This document shows, one piece after another, positions 1 to 7,907 of a DNA stretch of 10,727 bases. The position numbers were made by a program, and so were the translations under genes. Numbering within the stretch: position 1 is the stretch's first letter; the number at the start of each line of letters is the position of its first letter. The DNA lies in the NCBI GenBank assembly GCA_937919795.1, contig CALFOA010000254.1, positions 1 through 10,727 of the forward strand, read 5' to 3'. The notes beneath the pieces are model-generated. The model saw only the letters and a program-made list of their open reading frames with translations. It ran no database searches and was not told the DNA's origin. The stretch is from an uncultured Neisseria sp. (GTDB lineage: Bacteria > Pseudomonadota > Gammaproteobacteria > Burkholderiales > Neisseriaceae).

Positions 1-3000
1 GCCGGCGTACTCGGCATTACCCAGCTGCCGGTGTCGCAATATCCTTCGGTAGCGGCTCCGACCATCACGCTGAACGCGGCCTATCCGGGCGCATCGGCCA
101 ATGTGATGGAAGACAGTGTATTGGCGGTAATTGAACGAAATATGTATGGCGTGGAAGGTTTGGATTACATTACTACCTCCGCCACTTCCAACGGTACCGG
201 CTCGGTGACACTGACCTTTACTCCGGATACTGATGAGGATCTGGCTCAGGTCGATGTGCAAAACAAACTTTCGGAAGTGACCTCTTCGCTGCCGGCGACC
301 GTGCAGCAAAACGGGGTAACCGTATCGAAAGCGCGTTCCAACTTCCTGATGGTGGTGATGCTTTCTTCCGATACCAAGCCCACCGACGAAATGGCCGATT
401 ATGCCCAGCGCAACATCATTCCCGAGTTACAACGAGTAGACGGTATTGGTAGCGTGAACCTGTTCGGTTCGCAACGTGCGATGCGCGTGTGGGTGGATCC
501 GCAAAAGCTGAAGAACTACAACTTGTCGTTTGCTGAAGTATCCGCCGCTATTTCTGCGCAAAACGCGCAGATTTCTGCCGGTTCTATCGGTGATTTAACT
601 GCGGTGCCGGGTCAAACCATCACCGCCACCGTTACTGCCGACGGCCAACTGTCTACTCCGGAACAATTCGGCAACATCATGTTGCGTTCCACCACTGGCG
701 GTGCCAATGTGCATTTGCGTGATGTGGCTAAAATTGAATTGGGCAGCCAGAGTTACAGCACTTCTACCCGCTTAAACGGTAAGCCTACCGTGGGTATGGG
801 TATTTCTTTGTCCAACAGCGGTAATGCCACCGCAGCGGCCAAAGAAATCAAAGCCAAAATGGCTGAGTTGGAACAATATTTCCCGGAAGATGTGGTGTGG
901 ACTGCGCCGTATGACACCTCTACTTTCGTGGAGCTTTCGATTCAGAAAGTGGTGATGACGCTGATTGAAGCAGTGGGTTTAGTGTTTATCGTGATGTTCT
1001 TATTCTTGCAGAACTTCCGCTATACCCTGATTCCCACCATTGTGGTTCCAATTTCCTTGTTGGGCGCCTTTGCCTGTCTGTATTTCCTCGGCATGTCGAT
1101 TAACGTGATGACCATGTTTGCCATGGTGCTGGTGATCGGTATTGTGGTGGATGATGCGATTGTGGTGGTGGAAAACGTCGAACGGATCATGATGGAAGAA
1201 AAACTGTCGCCGAAAGAAGCCACCAAAAAAGCGATGGGGCAGATTTCCGGCGCGGTAGTCGGCATTACCGCAGTATTGATTTCGGTATTCGTACCGATGA
1301 CCATGTTCAGCGGCGCCACCGGCAATATTTACAAACAGTTTGCCACCACCATGGCTGTGGCGATTGCCTTCTCAGCCTTCTTGGCTTTGTCGTTAACCCC
1401 GGCGTTGTGCGCCACCTTGCTCAAGCCGATTAAAGACGGCCATCACGAGAAAAAAGGCTTTTTCGGTTGGTTCAACCGCAAATTCGACCGCACCACCCAC
1501 GGTTATTCCGGCGTTGTGGCCAAAGTGGTGCATAAAGTCGGCCGCATGACGATTGTTTATGTCGCCTTGGCCGCCGGTGCCTTCTTCCTGATTTCCAGAT
1601 TGCCGACCGGTTTCTTGCCACAAGAAGACCAAGGTTATGTGATGATTAGTGTGCAGTTGCCGGCCGGTGCCACCAAAGAGCGTACCGATGCGACTTTGGA
1701 TATTGTTAATCAGATTGCTACTTCCATGCCCGAAGTGGAAAACCTGATTGCCATTTCCGGCTTCAGCTTTTCCGGTTCCGGCCAGAATATGGCGATGGCG
1801 TTTGCTCCCTTGAAAGACTGGAGCGAACGTAGTGCTCCGGGCAGCGATGCCGCTTCGGTAGCCGGTAAGATGATGGGTGCCTTTATGGGCAATATCCGCG
1901 ACGGTTTTGCTTTTGCGGTGAACCCGCCGCCGATTATGGAGTTGGGTAGCAACTCGGGCTTTTCGTTCTACCTGCAAGACCGCAGTAATCACGGCCACGA
2001 GGCTTTGCTGGTCAAGCGTAACGAATTGCTGGGTAAAATGCGCCAGAATCCGGCGATGTTTAATGCACAGGAAGTACGCAGCAGCGGTTTGGAAGATGCG
2101 CCGCAGCTGAAAATCGACATCAACCGTGAAGCCGCCGCTGCTCAAGGCATTGATTTCTCTGCCGTGCGCACCGTTTTGGCTACCGCATTGGGTTCGTCTT
2201 ATGTGAACGATTTCCCCAACCAAGGTCGTTTGCAACGGGTGATTGTACAAGCCGATGCTTCGGCACGTATGCAGCCTGAAGATGTGTTGAACCTTACCGT
2301 TACCAACAGTAGCGGCGTTGCCGTACCGCTTTCAACCTTCACTACGGTGAGATGGGAAAACGGCCAAGAGCAAAGCGTACGCTTCAACGGCTATCCGGCG
2401 ATGCAGTTGACCGGTTCTCCGGCACAAGGTAAGTCTACCGGTGAGGCAATGGCTGAAGTGCAGAAAATGGTGAGCGAATTGGGTAGCGGCTACAGCTTGG
2501 AATGGGCGGGTCAATCGCGTGAGGAAGCCAAAGGTTCTTCGCAAACCACTATGCTTTATGCGTTTGCCGCTATAGCCGTATTCTTGGCGCTGGCCGCTCT
2601 GTATGAGAGTTGGTCGATTCCGCTGGCGGTGATTTTGGTGGTGCCGCTGGGTATTCTGGGCGTAGGCTTGGGTGCGCTAATGCGTGGTTCGGAAAACGAT
2701 ATCTACTTCACCATCGGTATGATTACGGTGATGGGTTTGAGTGCGAAAAATGCGATTTTGATTATCGAATTTGCCAAAGAGCAGCAAGAGCAGGGCAAAG
2801 GCGTGATTGAATCCGCAATCGAAGCCGCCCATTTGCGTTTCCGCCCGATTTTGATGACTTCTTTTGCCTTTATTCTGGGTGTAGTGCCGCTGTATATCGC
2901 TACCGGCGCGAGCTCAGGCGCACAGCGTGCCATCGGTACGGCAGTGTTCTGGGGCATGTTGCTGGGTACCTTGTTGTCGGTATTCTTGGTGCCGCTGTTC

Positions 3001-3087
3001 TATGTATTGGTTCGCGGTTTCTTCAAAGGCAAAAAAACACCGCCTGAAACCGTAGCAGCTTTGCCGCAGAAAAAAGAAAGTCATTAA
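1..3087 (+). CDS. mtrD: MtrD, inner-membrane RND multidrug efflux transporter (5' partial)
   Basis: Proton-driven pump subunit of the tripartite MtrCDE system, working as a trimer in the inner membrane. The reading frame is open from base 1; 1028 residues are visible. The first ones (AGVLGITQLPVSQYPS) align with the end of the first membrane helix of AcrB, so roughly 20 N-terminal residues and the true start lie outside the window. A GTG at 31 is internal. Family landmarks are intact: the acidic proton-relay pair in VVDDAIVVVENVE (visible residues 384-385, AcrB D407/D408), the relay lysine in GLSAKNAIL (residue 916, AcrB K940), the two large periplasmic loops, and paired helix blocks around 310-470 and 850-1000. 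The conserved stretch GFFGWFNRKFD lies between the two halves. The gene ends with TAA 63 bp before mtrE, in operon order mtrC-mtrD-mtrE. Identification as MtrD rather than another HAE1 pump rests on the downstream MtrE; I am very sure of the family. Confidence 0.95.
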   Translation, partial: AGVLGITQLPVSQYPSVAAPTITLNAAYPGASANVMEDSVLAVIERNMYGVEGLDYITTSATSNGTGSVTLTFTPDTDEDLAQVDVQNKLSEVTSSLPATVQQNGVTVSKARSNFLMVVMLSSDTKPTDEMADYAQRNIIPELQRVDGIGSVNLFGSQRAMRVWVDPQKLKNYNLSFAEVSAAISAQNAQISAGSIGDLTAVPGQTITATVTADGQLSTPEQFGNIMLRSTTGGANVHLRDVAKIELGSQSYSTSTRLNGKPTVGMGISLSNSGNATAAAKEIKAKMAELEQYFPEDVVWTAPYDTSTFVELSIQKVVMTLIEAVGLVFIVMFLFLQNFRYTLIPTIVVPISLLGAFACLYFLGMSINVMTMFAMVLVIGIVVDDAIVVVENVERIMMEEKLSPKEATKKAMGQISGAVVGITAVLISVFVPMTMFSGATGNIYKQFATTMAVAIAFSAFLALSLTPALCATLLKPIKDGHHEKKGFFGWFNRKFDRTTHGYSGVVAKVVHKVGRMTIVYVALAAGAFFLISRLPTGFLPQEDQGYVMISVQLPAGATKERTDATLDIVNQIATSMPEVENLIAISGFSFSGSGQNMAMAFAPLKDWSERSAPGSDAASVAGKMMGAFMGNIRDGFAFAVNPPPIMELGSNSGFSFYLQDRSNHGHEALLVKRNELLGKMRQNPAMFNAQEVRSSGLEDAPQLKIDINREAAAAQGIDFSAVRTVLATALGSSYVNDFPNQGRLQRVIVQADASARMQPEDVLNLTVTNSSGVAVPLSTFTTVRWENGQEQSVRFNGYPAMQLTGSPAQGKSTGEAMAEVQKMVSELGSGYSLEWAGQSREEAKGSSQTTMLYAFAAIAVFLALAALYESWSIPLAVILVVPLGILGVGLGALMRGSENDIYFTIGMITVMGLSAKNAILIIEFAKEQQEQGKGVIESAIEAAHLRFRPILMTSFAFILGVVPLYIATGASSGAQRAIGTAVFWGMLLGTLLSVFLVPLFYVLVRGFFKGKKTPPETVAALPQKKESH

Positions 3088-3100
3088 AAAACTTGCAGAA

Positions 3101-3136
3101 CGGCAGGCCTGTCTGAAAACATCAGGTAGCCTGCCG
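3101..3136. repeat. DUS-derived hairpin between mtrD and mtrE
   Basis: Almost the whole mtrD-mtrE gap is one inverted repeat. The base is a perfect 8-bp stem CGGCAGGC/GCCTGCCG (3101-3108 with 3129-3136). After a single bulged C (3109), seven more pairs follow, including two G-U wobbles (3110-3116 with 3122-3128), closed by the loop AAACA. The left arm holds GGCCTGTCTGAA (3106-3117), one base off the TG-wad DUS. The right arm read in reverse is AGGCTACCTGAT (3121-3132), one base off the AGGCTACCTGAA dialect that I recall from Eikenella. No U-run follows, so it is not an intrinsic terminator. The mtrE Shine-Dalgarno sequence begins about three bases after the stem. Confidence 0.7.
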
Positions 3137-3150
3137 AAAAGGATTTCTTT

Positions 3151-4587
3151 ATGAAAAATATTGCTTTAAAACCTATTTTTACGGCGATAAGCGCCGGGCT
3201 GGTGTTATCTGCCTGCGCCATGATTCCGAAATACGAACAGCCGCAGGTGAGTGTACCGGAAACCTTCAAATACGATACACAGCCGGAAACCGGCGTACAA
3301 GCAGTGGCGTTGGGTTGGCAGGATTATTTTGCCGACCCGCGTCTGCACCGCCTGATTGAAACTGCGCTGGCCCGCAACACCGACTTGCGCGCCGCGGCGC
3401 TCAATTCGGAAGCCGTGCGCCGTCAATATATGATTCAGCGTGCCAATCTGTTGCCGGGCATCAATGCCACCGGTACAGGTTCGCGTGGCCGTAGCGCCGC
3501 GGATTTGAGCCAAACCGGTACTTCTTCCGTTTCTTCCGCCTATACCGTAGGCCTTGGTGTTACCGCTTATGAGTTGGATTTGTTTGGTCGGGTACGCAGC
3601 AACAGCCAAGCAGCTTTGCAGCGTTATTTCCAGAGCGTGGCCGCCCGTGATTCGGCGCAGCTGACTTTGGTCGCTTCTGTTGCTAAAGCGTATTTCAACG
3701 GTCTTTATGCACAAGAACGTATGGCGCTGGCCGAGCGTGTATTGAAAACCCGAGAACAAACCTACAAACTCACACAGTTGAAACACAAAGCCGGTGTGGT
3801 GTCGGCCATTGATTTGCGCCAACAGGAAGCCTTGATTGAATCGGCCAAAGCCGACCATGCGGCAGCAGTGCAGGGTAAAGAGCAAGCCGATAATGCGTTG
3901 GCGGTATTGATTAATCAGCCGATTCCTGCTGATTTACCGGCCGCCTTGCCTTTGAACCAGCAGTTCAAGATCAGCCGCTTGCCAGCCGGTTTGAGTTCTG
4001 ATGTGATGCTGAATCGTCCGGATATCCGTGCGGCGGAATATGCCTTGAAACAGGCCAACGCCAATATCGGCGCGGCGCGTGCGGCCTTCTTCCCGAGCAT
4101 CAGCCTTACCGGCACCATCGGTACCGGTTCTACCGAGTTGAGCGGTTTGTTTAAAGGTGGTAACGGCACGTGGTCGTTTGCACCGACCATCAACCTGCCG
4201 ATATTTAACTGGGGCAGCAACAAAGCCAATCTGGATTACGCCAAAATCATGCAGCAGGTGGAAGTCGTGAATTACGAAGCAGCAGTGCAGGCGGCGTTCC
4301 AAGACGTTTCCAACGCCTTGGTGGCGCGTGAGCAACTGGATAAAGCTTATGATGCCCAAAGCAAACAGAGCAAGGCTTATGCCGATTATCTGCGCTTGGT
4401 CAGCCTGCGCTACAAACACGGTGTATCGAGCGCACTGGATTTGCAAGATGCCGAACGCAGCAGCTACAGTGCCGATGCCGCTTTGCTGGCCGGTCAGTTG
4501 ACCCGTTTGGAAAATCTGGCCGATTTGTATAAAGCACTCGGCGGCGGTTTGAAACAGACTACTCAGCAAGAAGTTGTACAACCGTAA
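3151..4587 (+). CDS. mtrE: MtrE, outer-membrane channel lipoprotein of the MtrCDE efflux pump
   Basis: TolC/OprM-family outer-membrane channel that receives substrates from MtrD and MtrC and releases them outside the cell. The protein is 478 residues, close to neisserial MtrE. It opens with a lipoprotein signal peptide ending in the lipobox LSAC (lipidated Cys22), followed by MIPKYEQPQ. Two OEP repeats follow, roughly residues 55-250 and 280-465. Typical motifs are YELDLFGRVRS (140-150), the segment around LNRPDIRAAE and ANIGAARAAFFPS (287-317), and RYKHGVSSALDLQDAERSSYS (420-440). The ATG at 3151 is chosen because AAAGGA (3138-3143) lies 7 bases upstream and the signal peptide starts there. 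It probably shares the mtrCDE transcript, since no promoter is evident in the 63-bp gap. It ends 19 bp before a strong terminator and faces infB. Confidence 0.95.
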   Translation: MKNIALKPIFTAISAGLVLSACAMIPKYEQPQVSVPETFKYDTQPETGVQAVALGWQDYFADPRLHRLIETALARNTDLRAAALNSEAVRRQYMIQRANLLPGINATGTGSRGRSAADLSQTGTSSVSSAYTVGLGVTAYELDLFGRVRSNSQAALQRYFQSVAARDSAQLTLVASVAKAYFNGLYAQERMALAERVLKTREQTYKLTQLKHKAGVVSAIDLRQQEALIESAKADHAAAVQGKEQADNALAVLINQPIPADLPAALPLNQQFKISRLPAGLSSDVMLNRPDIRAAEYALKQANANIGAARAAFFPSISLTGTIGTGSTELSGLFKGGNGTWSFAPTINLPIFNWGSNKANLDYAKIMQQVEVVNYEAAVQAAFQDVSNALVAREQLDKAYDAQSKQSKAYADYLRLVSLRYKHGVSSALDLQDAERSSYSADAALLAGQLTRLENLADLYKALGGGLKQTTQQEVVQP

Positions 4588-4606
4588 TCATTTGTTTTAG
4601 GTTTTG

Positions 4607-4659
4607 ATAGTAAAAATGCCTGTCTGAAAGCACTTTCAGACAGGCATTTTTACTATTTT
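4607..4659 (+). terminator. Intrinsic terminator of mtrE built from inverted uptake sequences
   Basis: A perfect 23-bp inverted repeat (4607-4629 with 4634-4656) closes on the four-base loop GCAC. Each arm contains a full TGCCTGTCTGAA uptake sequence (4617-4628 on plus, 4635-4646 on minus). The core stem is followed by ATTTTTACTATTTT, giving the U-rich tail of a Rho-independent terminator 19 bp after the mtrE stop. Because the arms are A-rich on the left and T-rich on the right, it should work in both directions. Confidence 0.88.
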
Positions 4660-4672
4660 CTCACCGGCATTA

Positions 4673-4699
4673 TCATACTTGGGTCAAGCCCGAGTATGA
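4673..4699. repeat. REP-like palindrome with GGGTCAAGCCC core
   Basis: An 11-bp stem (4673-4683 with 4689-4699) with one T-G wobble encloses the loop TCAAG. The sequence TCATACTTGGGTCAAGCCC and its continuation GAGTATGAC resemble a short palindrome seen between genes in many proteobacterial genomes, in which the mismatched T is usually C. There is no T-run, so it does not look like a terminator. Function unknown. Confidence 0.55.
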
Positions 4700-4750
4700 C
4701 GTAAATCTAGGCATTCGAGCTTAACCATTCATTATCTTTTGCAAAGGTCT

Positions 4751-4784
4751 ATGCCTGTCTGAAAGGTTTTTTTCAGACAGGTAT
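4751..4784. repeat. Decaying uptake-sequence hairpin
   Basis: A 14-bp stem (4751-4764 with 4771-4784) with one G-U wobble and the loop GGTTTT. The left arm is a perfect TGCCTGTCTGAA (4752-4763). The right arm is TACCTGTCTGAA in reverse (4772-4783), one substitution away. No T-run follows on either strand, unlike the two flanking hairpins, so I do not call it a terminator. Confidence 0.75.
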
Positions 4785-4944
4785 TCTGGGAGCGTGGGCG
4801 GTTTGCCTACATTTTTCTACAGAATAAATTGAGCGGTGCATATAGTATGGTTGTAAGAAATCACCGCATTGAGGCAAACGTACCGTTTGCCTACGGGCGA
4901 GCCGACCGCATTCCCAAGAGGTTAGTTTCAGACAGATATTCTGG
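4771..4944. repeat. Block bounded by an imperfect 19-bp direct repeat
   Basis: The 19-mers at 4771-4789 and 4926-4944 (TTTCAGACAGGTATTCTGG and TTTCAGACAGATATTCTGG) differ at one base and lie in the same orientation 155 bp apart. The match runs seven bases beyond the uptake sequence, so uptake-sequence selection alone does not explain it. A 10-bp direct repeat GTTTGCCTAC (4801-4810 and 4885-4894) lies inside. It may be a remnant of a tandem duplication or of a small non-coding repeat unit. Confidence 0.45.
4872..4892. repeat. Short perfect palindrome AGGCAAACG-TAC-CGTTTGCCT
   Basis: Perfect 9-bp arms with a three-base centre. It lies about 175 bp before the infB stop and far from any start codon, so an operator role is unlikely. 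It may belong to the repeat debris of this gap. Confidence 0.45.
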
Positions 4945-4998
4945 TTATTGTCTCCCAAATAAATCGGTATTTTTTCGATATCTTATTCGTTACCCCAT

Positions 4999-5038
4999 AA
5001 AAAATGCCTGTCTGAAAAAACTTTCAGACAGGCATTTT
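4999..5038 (-). terminator. Intrinsic terminator of the rimP-nusA-infB operon built from inverted uptake sequences
   Basis: A perfect 17-bp stem (5001-5017 with 5022-5038) closes on the loop AAAC. Both arms contain a full uptake sequence (5005-5016 on plus, 5023-5034 on minus). On the minus strand the stem runs into six T residues (4999-5004). The hairpin lies 27 bp downstream of the infB stop, as expected for the operon terminator. Four T residues on the other side could give weak activity against plus-strand readthrough. Confidence 0.87.
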
Positions 5039-5065
5039 ACGATTCAAAACTAATCGCAGCTAGGC

Positions 5066-7897
5066 TTACAGCGAGCGCGCTACCTCAACAATATCAAAGG
5101 CTTCCAATTGGTCGCCGACCATAATCTCGTTGAAGTTTTTCAACATCAGGCCGCACTCGAAACCTTGTTTCACTTCTTTCACATCGTCTTTGAAGCGTTT
5201 GAGTGATTCGAGCGAGCCGGTGTGGATCACCACATTGTTGCGGATCAGGCGCACATGGCTGTCGCGTTTGACCACGCCGTCGGTGACCATACAGCCGGCA
5301 ATATTGCCCACTTTGGAAACGCTGATCACTTGGCGGATATCGACGGTACCGGTTACCTGCTCCTTCTCTTCCGGTGCCAACATGCCGCTCATTGCTGCTT
5401 TCACATCGTCGATGGCATCGTAAATGATGTTGTAGTAGCGGATTTCCACGTCTTCGGCTTCGGAAAGCTTGCGGGCGGAAGTGTCGGCGCGCACGTTAAA
5501 GCCGATGATGAAGGCGCCGGAGGCAATCGCCAGATTGACGTCGCTTTCGGTGATGCCGCCCACGCCGCTGTGCAGCACGTTCACTTTCACCTCGTCGGTA
5601 GACAGCTTCTGCAGGCTGCCGGCCAGTGCTTCGTAAGAACCTTGTACGTCGGCTTTGATGATGACAGACAAGCTTTGTGCCTGGCCTTCGCCCATATTGT
5701 TGAACATGTTTTCCAGCTTGGCGGCCTGTTGTTTGGCCAAACGCACATCGCGGTATTTGCCTTGACGGAACAACGCGATTTCGCGGGCTTTTTTCTCATC
5801 GGCCAATACCATCGCATCTTCACCGGCATTCGGCACGTCCGACAAGCCCAAGATTTCTACCGGAATAGAGGGGCCGGCTTCATCAATCGGTTTGCCATTT
5901 TCATCCATCATCGCACGCACTTTACCGAAGGCAGTGCCGGCCAGCAGCATGTCGCCTTTTCTCAGCGTACCGCTTTGTACCAACAGGGTAGCCACGGCGC
6001 CGCGGCCTTTGTCCAAACGGGCCTCGACAATGATGCCTTTGGCCGGAGCTTCAACCGGAGCGTTCAGTTCCAATACCTCGGCTTCCAGCAATACCGCTTC
6101 TAACAGCGCATCGATGTTGATACCTTGTTTGGCGGATACGTTGACAAACTGCACATCACCGCCCCAATCGTCGGCAATCACTTCATATTGGGTCAATTCT
6201 TGGCGGATGCGTTCGGGGTTGGCAGCCTCTTTATCGATTTTGTTGACCGCTACCACAATCGGCACGCCCGCTGCTTTGGCGTGGGCAATCGCCTCAATGG
6301 TTTGTGGCATCACGCCATCATCGGCAGCCACTACCAAAATCACGATGTCGGTGGCTTTCGCACCGCGGGCACGCATGGCAGTAAACGCTTCGTGACCCGG
6401 GGTATCCAGGAAAGTGACCACGCCGCGCGGGGTTTCCACGTGGTAGGCACCGATGTGCTGAGTAATGCCGCCGGCTTCGCCTTGTACCACTTTGGCGCGG
6501 CGAATGTAGTCGAGCAGCGAAGTTTTACCGTGGTCAACGTGACCCATTACGGTTACCACCGGCGGGCGCGGCAGCAATTCGACTTCGGCGTGTTCTTGGC
6601 TGTCGGTATCCAAAAAGGCTTCCGGATCGTCAATCGCAGCCGGTTTGCCGATGTGGCCCATTTCTTCCACCACAATCAGCGCGGTTTCCTGATCAAGCGA
6701 TTGGTTGATGGTGACCATCATGCCCATCTTCATCAGGGTTTTGACTACTTCTACGCCTTTAACCGCCATTTTGTGCGCCAAATCGGCCACGGTAATGGTT
6801 TCCGGAATCAGTACTTCGTGTACCACCGGTTCGGTCGGCGCTTGGAACGCGTGCTGGTTAGGTTCCAGCTTCAGCTGTTTCTTGCCTTTTTTGCCGCCGC
6901 GTACACGTTCATCACCGCCACGATCACGACCGCCTTTGCCTTTAGCGGCTTTGCTGCCGCGAGCTTGGTTATCGTCATCGCGAGAGCGGCGGTCTTCTTT
7001 TTTGCGGCTGCCGCTGCTGGGGTTGGCGGTATCGCTGCCGGCGGGTTTGGCTGTAGTGCTGCCGGTTGCCGAGAGCGGCGCTTTCTCGCTAGGCTTGGCC
7101 GAACGCGGTTCGCTGGCCTTGGCTTTTTGAGCCGCACGAGCATCTTCCTGTGCCTGTTTTTTGGCTGCTTCGCGACGCAATTGGCGCTCTTGGCGTTCTT
7201 GCTTCTCTTTTAACAATGCTTCTTGATGAGCACGCAGGGCGGCGGAACGACGGGCTTCGTCGTCGCGGGCGGCCTGTTCTTCGGCGCTGACCACTTCCAC
7301 CGGCTGCGGTGCTGGTTTGGCTTTGCGGTTGCGCGGGTTGTCGTTCTGCTTTTTAGCAGGTGCGGCGGCCTCTGCTGCTTGCGGCTCGGTTTTTTCCGCT
7401 GCGGTGTCGGCTGCTGCTTGCTCAGCCTCACGAGCTTGCGCTTCGCGTGCCTGTTGTTCGGCCGCTGCCGCAGCTTGTTCGGCACGGGCTTTTTCTTCAG
7501 CCGCCAAACGCGCTTGAGCTTCCGCTTCTGCTTGGGCGGCTGCCGCCTGAGCGGCTTCGGCTTCTGCGGCTTGCTGCTGTTCAGCCTCTTTGGCCTTGGC
7601 TTCTGCTGCTAAGTCTTCACCGCTGGGAATCACCACTTGACGGCGGGTACGACGGGTTTCTACTTGAACGCCGTCGATGGTGCTGCGTTCGGTTTTTTTA
7701 CGACCGATGCTGATGGTGCCGCTGCCTTGGGTGTCGTGGCTTTTGCGTAGAAAAGCCAGCAGTTTTTCTTTGTCACCGGCGGTAATGTTGTCGCTACCGG
7801 ATGCTTTTTGCACGCCGGCACTTTCGAGCTGTTTGAGCAGCTCGGCTACCGGTTTTTTTAACTCGGCAGCAAATTGTTCTACTGTACTATTAGTCAT
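5066..7897 (-). CDS. infB: Translation initiation factor IF-2
   Basis: GTPase that places fMet-tRNA on the 30S subunit and promotes 50S joining. The protein has 943 residues, a typical length for proteobacterial long IF2. An N-terminal IF2N-type domain (about 1-50) starts [17 protein letters not shown] long low-complexity linker follows: Ala/Glu/Gln-rich around 95-180, then Lys/Arg/Gly-rich around 295-342. A second IF2N domain spans about 358-410. The G domain shows G1 GHVDHGKT (452-459), G2 in GGITQHIG (476-483), G3 DTPGH (498-502), G4 NKID (552-555) and G5 SAK (588-590). Domains II, III and the fMet-tRNA-binding C-terminal domain follow, ending DIVEVARSL. The ATG at 7897 lies 10 bases after the nusA stop, with GAGG (7904-7907) 6 bases upstream, so translation is probably coupled to nusA. 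The gene ends 27 bp before an intrinsic terminator. Confidence 0.97.
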   Translation of the reverse strand: MTNSTVEQFAAELKKPVAELLKQLESAGVQKASGSDNITAGDKEKLLAFLRKSHDTQGSGTISIGRKKTERSTIDGVQVETRRTRRQVVIPSGEDLAAEAKAKEAEQQQAAEAEAAQAAAAQAEAEAQARLAAEEKARAEQAAAAAEQQAREAQAREAEQAAADTAAEKTEPQAAEAAAPAKKQNDNPRNRKAKPAPQPVEVVSAEEQAARDDEARRSAALRAHQEALLKEKQERQERQLRREAAKKQAQEDARAAQKAKASEPRSAKPSEKAPLSATGSTTAKPAGSDTANPSSGSRKKEDRRSRDDDNQARGSKAAKGKGGRDRGGDERVRGGKKGKKQLKLEPNQHAFQAPTEPVVHEVLIPETITVADLAHKMAVKGVEVVKTLMKMGMMVTINQSLDQETALIVVEEMGHIGKPAAIDDPEAFLDTDSQEHAEVELLPRPPVVTVMGHVDHGKTSLLDYIRRAKVVQGEAGGITQHIGAYHVETPRGVVTFLDTPGHEAFTAMRARGAKATDIVILVVAADDGVMPQTIEAIAHAKAAGVPIVVAVNKIDKEAANPERIRQELTQYEVIADDWGGDVQFVNVSAKQGINIDALLEAVLLEAEVLELNAPVEAPAKGIIVEARLDKGRGAVATLLVQSGTLRKGDMLLAGTAFGKVRAMMDENGKPIDEAGPSIPVEILGLSDVPNAGEDAMVLADEKKAREIALFRQGKYRDVRLAKQQAAKLENMFNNMGEGQAQSLSVIIKADVQGSYEALAGSLQKLSTDEVKVNVLHSGVGGITESDVNLAIASGAFIIGFNVRADTSARKLSEAEDVEIRYYNIIYDAIDDVKAAMSGMLAPEEKEQVTGTVDIRQVISVSKVGNIAGCMVTDGVVKRDSHVRLIRNNVVIHTGSLESLKRFKDDVKEVKQGFECGLMLKNFNEIMVGDQLEAFDIVEVARSL

Positions 7898-7907
7898 GCG
7901 CTACCTC

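Larger units (their letters stand above)
4588..5065. other. Convergent mtrE/infB intergenic region rich in uptake sequences
   Basis: This 478-bp gap has no credible gene. It holds four perfect 12-mer uptake sequences in the two outer hairpins, one perfect and one near-perfect copy in a middle hairpin, and one degenerate copy at 4927-4938. It also holds a GGGTCAAGCCC-type palindrome (4673-4699) and a perfect 9-bp palindrome (4872-4892). The outer two hairpins are placed as terminators for mtrE and infB. The middle part, about 4700-4990, is AT-rich and looks like repeat debris. Short open frames here run through the hairpins and have no convincing ribosome binding site or recognisable product. 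Confidence 0.8.

Noticed and set aside
31..33. GTG as a start codon for MtrD
   Set aside because: The frame is open from base 1 and the upstream residues AGVLGITQLP continue the conserved first membrane helix, so this GTG is an internal valine.
1393..2250. 285-codon minus-strand open frame inside mtrD
   Set aside because: It overlaps the conserved MtrD core, has no ribosome binding site I can see and no recognisable domain; it is a shadow of codon bias.
3205..4581. Two long minus-strand open frames (3205-3885 and 3934-4581) opposite mtrE
   Set aside because: Antisense to a well-supported gene, with no family resemblance and no independent promoter or ribosome binding site.
4773..5053. Small open frames in the mtrE/infB gap (4829-5053 plus, 4773-4958 minus)
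   Set aside because: The plus frame runs through the infB terminator hairpin and the minus frame begins inside the middle hairpin. Neither has a good ribosome binding site or a protein-like composition.
6125..7213. 362-codon plus-strand open frame across infB, plus similar long frames at 5222-6103 and 7223-7612
   Set aside because: They are antisense to the strongly conserved infB. Their translations are rich in Phe, His and Gly or low complexity, as expected from the reverse complement of a GC-biased gene, and resemble no family I know.
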